A DNA stretch of 10,219 nt from Minisyncoccota bacterium (lineage in GTDB: Bacteria > Patescibacteriota > Minisyncoccia > SW-4-49-11): assembly GCA_018609785.1 (NCBI GenBank), contig JAHEOE010000048.1, positions 1 through 10,219 of the forward strand, given 5' to 3'. Positions 6,361 through 10,219 of this stretch are shown here, piece by piece. The notes beneath the pieces were generated by a model. The model was not told where the DNA came from. It saw only the letters and a program-made list of their open reading frames with translations, and ran no database searches. Positions within the stretch are counted from its first letter, which is position 1; each line of letters starts with the position of its first letter. A program made the translations under genes and the position numbers.

Positions 6361-7656
6361 ATGGCTGAACATGAATCGTTTTTCTCAGACTCAGAACCTC
6401 AAGAAGCGGAAGAACAGGAAGGCGAGAGAATTGTAGAAAACGAAGAATTTGAACAAGATGAAGAATCTATAGAGGAGCTCCAAGAAGATATTGATGAGTT
6501 GGAAGCCAATGTTACGAAAGATATAGAAGAAGTAGAAGGGGAACTGGAAGAGGTAAGTAATGTAATTGAAGAGTTACCTGAAGAAAACCAGGGGGCATTT
6601 TATGATCGATTACAAAGGCTTCGTGATCAATTAAGCACAGGAGTAAGTCGATTAAATGAGTCCTTATCTGAAATAAATCGACAGTTGCATACTGATATGC
6701 AAACGGGAGAGCTTAAACGTGCATTTGGAATTCCTACGGTGGATAGATATATACGTGCTCAACGAGAAGAATATTGGACTCAGGTGGAATTTTTACAGAA
6801 AAACATGGAACAATACATGTCTCGTGTTAAAGAGTTAGCTCAAGAAAAGGGAACGTGGGATAACGAACACTTAGCACACGTAGAAGAGATTATGCAAAAA
6901 ATTACAAACGTACCATTATTTCATGTTACTGATAGATTGATTTTTGATGACCTAAAAAGTTATGAGTCGGTAAAATCTCAGGAAGAAGAACATGACCGTT
7001 CCTCTTCCACTCAGACATACCAGGAAGATATAGACTTGGGCAGAGAGAAATATGTTTACTTCTCTTGGGGAAGTTTTTATTTGGGAAAATATGGTGCAGA
7101 CGCACATGAGTCTTCCGATCTTAACGCAATAGTACTGGATGGCACAGAAATTCACAATCCTCAATGTGTGGTGCAAGATCAGCATTTATATAGGGCATTG
7201 GGGCTTTCTGAGAAGAGACGTATGTCTACAGATCATGAGGAAGATACGAGCAATATATACGAACCCTTAGCGGAGTCAACGCTGTTAGGATCGGATTATG
7301 TACGGATGCTTAGTACAGCTATGGCTACCGGGGTGTGGAAAGATCTGGAGGAAGGTCCATTCCCGGAAGTTATGTTTCGAGATAATGTAAAGAAAGAACA
7401 AATTCAAGCATATATACAAAATGAGCCCGAAAATAAATTGGCGACCGAAGAGGAAAAAGAAGAGACTCTTCAACAACTACAGGCATTTCAGGACTCAACC
7501 ATAAAAGACAGTATTTGTCTACCGAGTGAACTGTTCTTTCAATTGCAACCTTTCATGAAAGGAGAATCCTTATGGGACAGAGCTCTGGACGGCGATACTG
7601 ACGATTCGTGGGTGGAGTGGTTAAAAGAATATGTACAAAACCATGAAGAAAGATAG
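6361..7656 (+). CDS. Acidic coiled-coil protein of unknown function, 431 aa
   Basis: I do not recognise this protein. The start is set at ATG 6361, four bases after the 48-aa gene; an upstream in-frame ATG at 6310 would run through that gene. The first 75 residues hold 34 Asp/Glu by my count, with heptad-like Leu/Ile/Val spacing continuing to about residue 160, so a long acidic coiled coil is likely. A more globular part follows (about 165-431) with tryptophans, including 'YVYFSWGSFYLGKYG' (bases about 7051-7095), a conserved-looking Asp/His/Cys stretch near bases 7135-7185, and an acidic C-terminus. There is no signal peptide or membrane span. Codons are AT-rich (ATA, AGA, TTA frequent), unlike the Clp-like and glyS genes. 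It ends in TAG; no intrinsic terminator follows directly. It may pair with the basic 48-aa peptide. Confidence 0.82.
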   Translation: MAEHESFFSDSEPQEAEEQEGERIVENEEFEQDEESIEELQEDIDELEANVTKDIEEVEGELEEVSNVIEELPEENQGAFYDRLQRLRDQLSTGVSRLNESLSEINRQLHTDMQTGELKRAFGIPTVDRYIRAQREEYWTQVEFLQKNMEQYMSRVKELAQEKGTWDNEHLAHVEEIMQKITNVPLFHVTDRLIFDDLKSYESVKSQEEEHDRSSSTQTYQEDIDLGREKYVYFSWGSFYLGKYGADAHESSDLNAIVLDGTEIHNPQCVVQDQHLYRALGLSEKRRMSTDHEEDTSNIYEPLAESTLLGSDYVRMLSTAMATGVWKDLEEGPFPEVMFRDNVKKEQIQAYIQNEPENKLATEEEKEETLQQLQAFQDSTIKDSICLPSELFFQLQPFMKGESLWDRALDGDTDDSWVEWLKEYVQNHEER

Positions 7657-7768
7657 AGCGTATGTTATGAGCTTACTAAAAAGATACCTGTCCTAGCTTT
7701 ATAGGTTGAGGTTCTTTGTTAGGATACTTACAAGTCTGTAATATTCTCATCTTGAACGGTGAGATAAA

Positions 7769-7799
7769 ACCATGTTTGACAATTTTTGTCAAACATGGT
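7769..7799. repeat. 31-base perfect inverted repeat spanning a promoter (operator-like)
   Basis: The left arm ACCATGTTTGACA (7769-7781) and right arm TGTCAAACATGGT (7787-7799) are exact reverse complements, 13 bp each, around the 5-base centre ATTTT. There is no T-run after it on the plus strand, so it does not look like an intrinsic terminator for the 431-aa gene. It contains TTGACA on both strands and covers the -35 to extended -10 stretch of the promoter proposed for the 154-aa gene. A dimeric repressor operator is the simplest reading. Confidence 0.75.
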
Positions 7800-7804
7800 A
7801 CAGA
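7776..7804 (+). promoter_or_regulatory. Candidate sigma-70 promoter for the 154-aa gene
   Basis: A perfect -35 TTGACA (7776-7781) is followed, after a 17-bp spacer, by TACAGA (7799-7804) preceded by TG-G, an extended -10. The hexamer is weak (3 of 6), but the TG extension and exact -35 compensate. The predicted RNA start near 7811 would leave a leader of about 35 bases with a good Shine-Dalgarno. The inverted repeat at 7769-7799 overlaps the whole core. Confidence 0.5.
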
Positions 7805-7830
7805 ATGAAAGGATTTGATCTTTCTGGAAA

Positions 7831-7837
7831 AAAGGAG
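7831..7837 (+). promoter_or_regulatory. Strong Shine-Dalgarno AAAGGAG
   Basis: AAAGGAG ends 10 bases before ATG 7848 and decides this start over the out-of-frame ATG at 7838. Most other genes in the window lack such a site. Confidence 0.8.
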
Positions 7838-7847
7838 ATGATTTGCA

Positions 7848-8312
7848 ATGGAATTTGCATTTGCGCGTACGTATCTAATTGATTTTCAAGATGAGAAGGC
7901 GTACGATGTAGGTTCGACCAGCATTATTGGGGTTTGGTTGGTTACAGAAGTTGGTAGAAACGGGTGGTGTAAGTTGCTCCAGTACACGAAGAAAACGGAA
8001 AACCATACCTACCGTTTTCTTGAAGAGCATTTTCGCACTCAAGAACATGAGAAACCTGGTACAAATACAAAGCAATCCGAGTATAATTTTCAACAGGATG
8101 TCTATATGCCCGGACTTGAGTTTATGAAAGGTATGATTTTGGAGTTTCATCCGGTCTATACATGTCCCGAGAAGAATGATCGGTCTATATATCGAGTTAT
8201 GAGGTATCATAGATATTCGCTTATTATGGGAGATGCCTTTTTGTTTATGAGAAATTCTTCAAAATGGTATCGGTGCGTTGTAGTTGATTTTCAACCTTCT
8301 CTGCTAAAGTAA
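7848..8312 (+). CDS. Uncharacterised 154-aa protein with own promoter and operator
   Basis: I recognise no family. The ATG at 7848 is supported by AAAGGAG upstream; the stop is TAA at 8310-8312. The protein is soluble-looking, rich in aromatic and basic residues (many Tyr, Phe, His, Arg), with alternating hydrophobic stretches suggesting beta-strands ('SIIGVWLVTEV' near the N-terminus, 'YRCVVVDFQP' near the end). A polar, Thr/Gln/Glu-rich linker separates two halves around bases 8020-8095. It has two cysteines in the body and one near the end. No signal peptide or convincing membrane span is visible. It is a single-gene transcription unit: a promoter within a perfect inverted repeat upstream and an intrinsic terminator directly downstream. 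Such tight regulation fits an accessory or stress-response gene, but that is inference. Its base composition is AT-rich (21 G+C in 8041-8100). Confidence 0.82.
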   Translation: MEFAFARTYLIDFQDEKAYDVGSTSIIGVWLVTEVGRNGWCKLLQYTKKTENHTYRFLEEHFRTQEHEKPGTNTKQSEYNFQQDVYMPGLEFMKGMILEFHPVYTCPEKNDRSIYRVMRYHRYSLIMGDAFLFMRNSSKWYRCVVVDFQPSLLK

Positions 8313-8320
8313 CAGACGCC

Positions 8321-8348
8321 AACGCCGGCATTATGTGTCGGCGTTTTT
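8321..8348 (+). terminator. Intrinsic terminator after the 154-aa gene
   Basis: AACGCCG (8321-8327) pairs with CGGCGTT (8339-8345). The stem extends inward through G-T, C-G, A-T and T-G pairs to a three-base loop. The T-run at 8344-8348 continues as AATTTTAT. It lies 9 bases after the stop codon. Confidence 0.9.
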
Positions 8349-8357
8349 AATTTTATA

Positions 8358-8387
8358 TTGACAAATAAAAAATCTGTATGATATATG
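8358..8387 (+). promoter_or_regulatory. Sigma-70 promoter for the 91-aa gene
   Basis: A consensus -35 TTGACA (8358-8363), an 18-bp spacer, then TATATG (8382-8387) preceded by TG-A, an extended -10. Bases 8373-8383 (TCTGTATGATA) are identical to 3301-3311 in the promoter of the membrane-protein/Clp pair. Confidence 0.65.
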
Positions 8388-8400
8388 TACTAAAGTACAT
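8385..8400. promoter_or_regulatory. Operator-like inverted repeat at the start of the 91-aa gene's transcript
   Basis: ATGTACT (8385-8391), two A, then AGTACAT (8394-8400) is a perfect 7-bp-arm inverted repeat. It overlaps the end of the -10 and the expected RNA start near 8394, a standard position for a repressor site. Its core GTAC/TACAT resembles the palindrome ATACATGTAT at 3314-3323. Confidence 0.55.
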
Positions 8401-8409
8401 TTTTGTTAC

Positions 8410-8415
8410 AGGAGA
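8410..8415 (+). promoter_or_regulatory. Shine-Dalgarno AGGAGA deciding the start at 8421
   Basis: AGGAGA ends five bases before ATG 8421 and overlaps the alternative frame from TTG 8403, so 8421 is preferred. Confidence 0.8.
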
Positions 8416-8420
8416 AATTC

Positions 8421-8696
8421 ATGTACGATTCCGATATGATTGCGTATAAAAATGCCCTTGTTGCTTGTGTCGATAATCATTTGGCCGATGCTCAAAAGGG
8501 CCTGAAAGAGCTTAAGGAACAGTCTCGAGATAATACGATTCAATACAATGAGTATATTCCTGGTTTATACCGGTTTGATTCGAAACGGGCCAGCCAGATG
8601 CTTAAGGAGTTTCAAGACTATCTTAATAAGGCAACCGATCCTTTGATTGAGTCCATCTCTAACGAACGTCGGAGGATCCAAGATCTCTATGAATAA
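8421..8696 (+). CDS. Small helical protein of unknown function, 91 aa
   Basis: I recognise no family. ATG 8421 is chosen for its Shine-Dalgarno; the stop is TAA at 8694-8696. The protein looks almost wholly alpha-helical: an N-terminal helix ('MIAYKNALVACVDNHLADAQ'), a Lys/Glu-rich stretch, a central break around 'NEYIPGLYRFD', and a C-terminal helix rich in Leu, Lys, Glu and Arg ending 'RRRIQDLYE'. It has one cysteine and no membrane span or DNA-binding HTH that I can identify. It has its own promoter with a consensus -35, an operator-like repeat at the transcript start, and a stable hairpin 44 bases downstream. A small regulated adaptor or toxin/antitoxin-like protein is conceivable but unsupported. 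Confidence 0.8.
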   Translation: MYDSDMIAYKNALVACVDNHLADAQKGLKELKEQSRDNTIQYNEYIPGLYRFDSKRASQMLKEFQDYLNKATDPLIESISNERRRIQDLYE

Positions 8697-8740
8697 ATAC
8701 CTGTATAGCTAGTTATGAAAGTTTAAATAAAAGTTTTGCC

Positions 8741-8768
8741 AATCCCCCATCCTAAGCGGTGGGGGATT
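8741..8768 (+). terminator. GC-rich hairpin, possible terminator before glyS
   Basis: AATCCCCCA (8741-8749) pairs perfectly with TGGGGGATT (8760-8768). A T-G and a C-G pair extend the stem inward to a six-base loop. Flanking CCAAT/ATTGG could lengthen it after an AAA bulge. The following bases (AAAATTGGTTTG) are a poor T-run, so termination is likely but not certain. It lies upstream of the proposed glyS promoter, which argues against a glyS leader attenuator. Confidence 0.55.
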
Positions 8769-8772
8769 AAAA

Positions 8773-8802
8773 TTGGTTTGTAGGGGAGAGGTATGCTAAA
8801 AT
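8773..8802 (+). promoter_or_regulatory. Extended -10 promoter for glyS
   Basis: TAAAAT (8797-8802, 5 of 6 to TATAAT) is preceded by TG-C, a full extended -10. A weak -35, TTGGTT (8773-8778), sits 18 bp upstream. The predicted start near 8809 gives a leader of about 25 bases without a Shine-Dalgarno. Confidence 0.6.
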
Positions 8803-8833
8803 GCAAGATATATTTTGAATGTAACCTCCATCT

Positions 8834-10219
8834 ATGCCTCATGATACGAGCCTCGAAACCATTAAACAGTACGCGTATAAAAAAGGCTTTGTGTACCCGT
8901 CCTCCGAGATTTACGGCGGATTCGCGGCCACGTACGATTTCGGACCTTTGGGGACCCAACTCAAACGCAATCTGGAAGAGGCGTGGCGGTTCTGGAATGT
9001 TATCTCCCGGATCGACATGGAAGAGATTGAAGGATCTATTTTTATGCATCCCAAAGTGTGGGAAGCCAGCGGACATATCGGTGGATTCAGTGATCTTTTA
9101 GTAGAAGACAAGGTTACGCATCAGCGGTATCGAGCGGACCATCTGATCGAAGACGCCGGGATCCTTGAGAACGCCGGGCATCTGTCTCCTCAGGAGGCCA
9201 ACGAGGTGATAGCCAAGCACGAAGTTACCAGCCCCGAAGGCAATCCGCTTTCCGAAGTGAAGAACTTCAATTTGCTCGTTAAAACGCATCTCGGTGCTAC
9301 CGAAGATGAAGGAAACGTAGCCTATCTTAAAGGAGAAAGCTGTCAGAACATTTATCTGAACTGGAAAAAAGTCAAAGCCGACCGGAGTCGCAAACTCTCG
9401 TTCGGCATCGCCCAAAAGGGGAAAGCCTTCCGCAACGAAATCACCGTCAAGCAGTTTTTGTTCCGCACGCGGGAATTTGAGCAGGTGGACGTGCAATACT
9501 TCTGCCGCCCTGAAGAGGCCGATACGCACTACGAAGATTGGAAAGACAATCAGAAACGTTTCCTCACCGAAGGACTCGGCTTTGCGGAGGAGCATGTGCG
9601 TCTGCGGCAACACGACGAAAACGAACGCGCCTTTTACGCCACCGACGCCTGGGACGTGGAGTATCAGTACGGCCAATTAGGCTTCAAAGAAGTGGAAGGT
9701 GTGCACAATCGCGGAACCTACGATCTTGACCAGCACAGCTCCTACAGTGGAGAAGATCTGACCTATTTTGATCAACAGTCCGGAGAACGGTTTCATCCCG
9801 CCATCATCGAAAGTTCGGCCGGGCTTAATCGCCTCTTCCTCGCGTGCTTGTTCGAGTTCTATACCGAAGAGAGCGTGGAAAACAGCAAAGGGGAAGAAGA
9901 AACTCGCGTGGTTCTCAAATTCCCGTATTATTTGGCACCATTCCAAATCGCCGTCTTACCTCTGCTCAAAAAAGACGGGCACCCCGAAAAGGCGCGCGAA
10001 ATTTACACCGCCCTGCGACAGCACGGCATCATCGCCGACTATGACGAAGTCGCCGCCATCGGTAAACGCTACCGACGTCAAGACGAAGCCGGAACGCCGT
10101 GGTGCCTGACGGTGGATCACCAAACCCTCGAGGACAACACCGTAACCCTGCGACATCGCGACACCATGGAGCAGGTCGGCGACAACGGACGAATTTCCCT
10201 TGATGAGCTTGACTCCTAC
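8834..10219 (+). CDS. glyS: Glycyl-tRNA synthetase (single-chain class II), 3' end cut by window
   Basis: Charges tRNA-Gly with glycine in the cytoplasm. From ATG 8834, 462 codons are open to the last base; the C-terminal helix that follows 'RDTMEQ' is under way, so only a few residues are probably missing. The N-terminus has the typical 'KGFVYPSSEIYGG' and 'YDFGPLG' blocks. Class II motif 2 is 'AFRNEIT' with R200 and 'FRTREFEQ' with R211/R213. 'GTYDLDQHSSYSG' and 'DLTYFD' follow, then motif 3 'ESSAGLNR' with R333. The anticodon-binding domain starts near residue 350 ('PYYLAPFQIAVLPL'). Two usually invariant blocks are altered: K166-G-E168-S-C-Q where 'RPETAQ' is usual, and motif 3 without its Pro, Phe and Asp. 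G+C is high in the 3' part (36 of 60 in 10021-10080). No Shine-Dalgarno is seen, and the start is set by homology. Confidence 0.97.
   Translation, partial: MPHDTSLETIKQYAYKKGFVYPSSEIYGGFAATYDFGPLGTQLKRNLEEAWRFWNVISRIDMEEIEGSIFMHPKVWEASGHIGGFSDLLVEDKVTHQRYRADHLIEDAGILENAGHLSPQEANEVIAKHEVTSPEGNPLSEVKNFNLLVKTHLGATEDEGNVAYLKGESCQNIYLNWKKVKADRSRKLSFGIAQKGKAFRNEITVKQFLFRTREFEQVDVQYFCRPEEADTHYEDWKDNQKRFLTEGLGFAEEHVRLRQHDENERAFYATDAWDVEYQYGQLGFKEVEGVHNRGTYDLDQHSSYSGEDLTYFDQQSGERFHPAIIESSAGLNRLFLACLFEFYTEESVENSKGEEETRVVLKFPYYLAPFQIAVLPLLKKDGHPEKAREIYTALRQHGIIADYDEVAAIGKRYRRQDEAGTPWCLTVDHQTLEDNTVTLRHRDTMEQVGDNGRISLDELDSY

Noticed and set aside
7769..7799. The inverted repeat as an intrinsic terminator of the 431-aa gene
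   Set aside because: No T-run follows on the plus strand (next bases ACAGAATG), it is over 110 bases after the stop, and it holds a -35 element.
8100..8150. Similarity of 'VYMPGLEFMKGM' in the 154-aa protein to 'DYVPGFEFEWGMG' in the first gene
   Set aside because: It is a short match of common residues without further similarity around it; probably chance.
8697..8833. A T-box or other riboswitch ahead of glyS
   Set aside because: No T-box consensus is present, and the only stable hairpin lies upstream of the proposed promoter, so it would not be in the leader.
9098..9676. A 192-aa minus-strand frame opposite glyS
   Set aside because: It is a mirror of GlyRS catalytic-domain codons; GC-rich genes commonly give such open antisense frames.

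Overview
The window looks like a chromosomal segment of a small-genome bacterium, most likely of the Candidate Phyla Radiation (Patescibacteria, Parcubacteria-like). This is an inference from style, not a taxonomic proof. The clues are a short UvrC without its C-terminal helix-hairpin-helix domain, a membrane-anchored Clp-type AAA+ ATPase preceded by a tiny membrane protein, a divergent single-chain glycyl-tRNA synthetase, tight gene packing, and mostly absent Shine-Dalgarno sequences. TGA ends at least two genes (6165-6167, 6354-6356), so a UGA=Gly code is unlikely.

Left part (1-3268). The 3' portion of a large gene enters from the left edge. Its protein resembles, by remembered motif pattern, a phage structural (virion) protein family. 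Ten bases later follows a HAD-superfamily phosphatase. Convergent to it is uvrC on the minus strand, with all catalytic residues but no HhH tail.

Middle part (3269-6167). A 75-base divergent spacer holds an extended -10 promoter and a 10-bp palindrome. It drives a 129-aa membrane protein and, one base after its stop codon, an 810-aa two-ring Clp/Hsp100-like ATPase with two N-terminal membrane spans. The ATPase keeps Walker A and B, sensor and arginine-finger residues in the second ring. It has lost the usual aromatic pore-loop residues in both rings, and has neither a ClpB middle domain nor a visible ClpP-docking loop.

Right-middle part (6168-8833). This is an AT-richer island of four genes I cannot assign. 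A basic 48-aa coiled-coil peptide is followed four bases later by a very acidic 431-aa coiled-coil protein. A 154-aa protein and a 91-aa helical protein follow, each with its own promoter and a strong Shine-Dalgarno. A 13-bp-arm perfect inverted repeat spans the promoter of the 154-aa gene, and a 7-bp-arm inverted repeat covers the presumed start region of the 91-aa gene. A clear intrinsic terminator lies between the two genes.

Right end (8834-10219). A nearly complete glycyl-tRNA synthetase gene runs off the right edge, with its own extended -10 promoter and a GC-richer 3' half. Three promoters in the window share the pattern GTATGnTAnAAT or close to it, and a fourth is similar.
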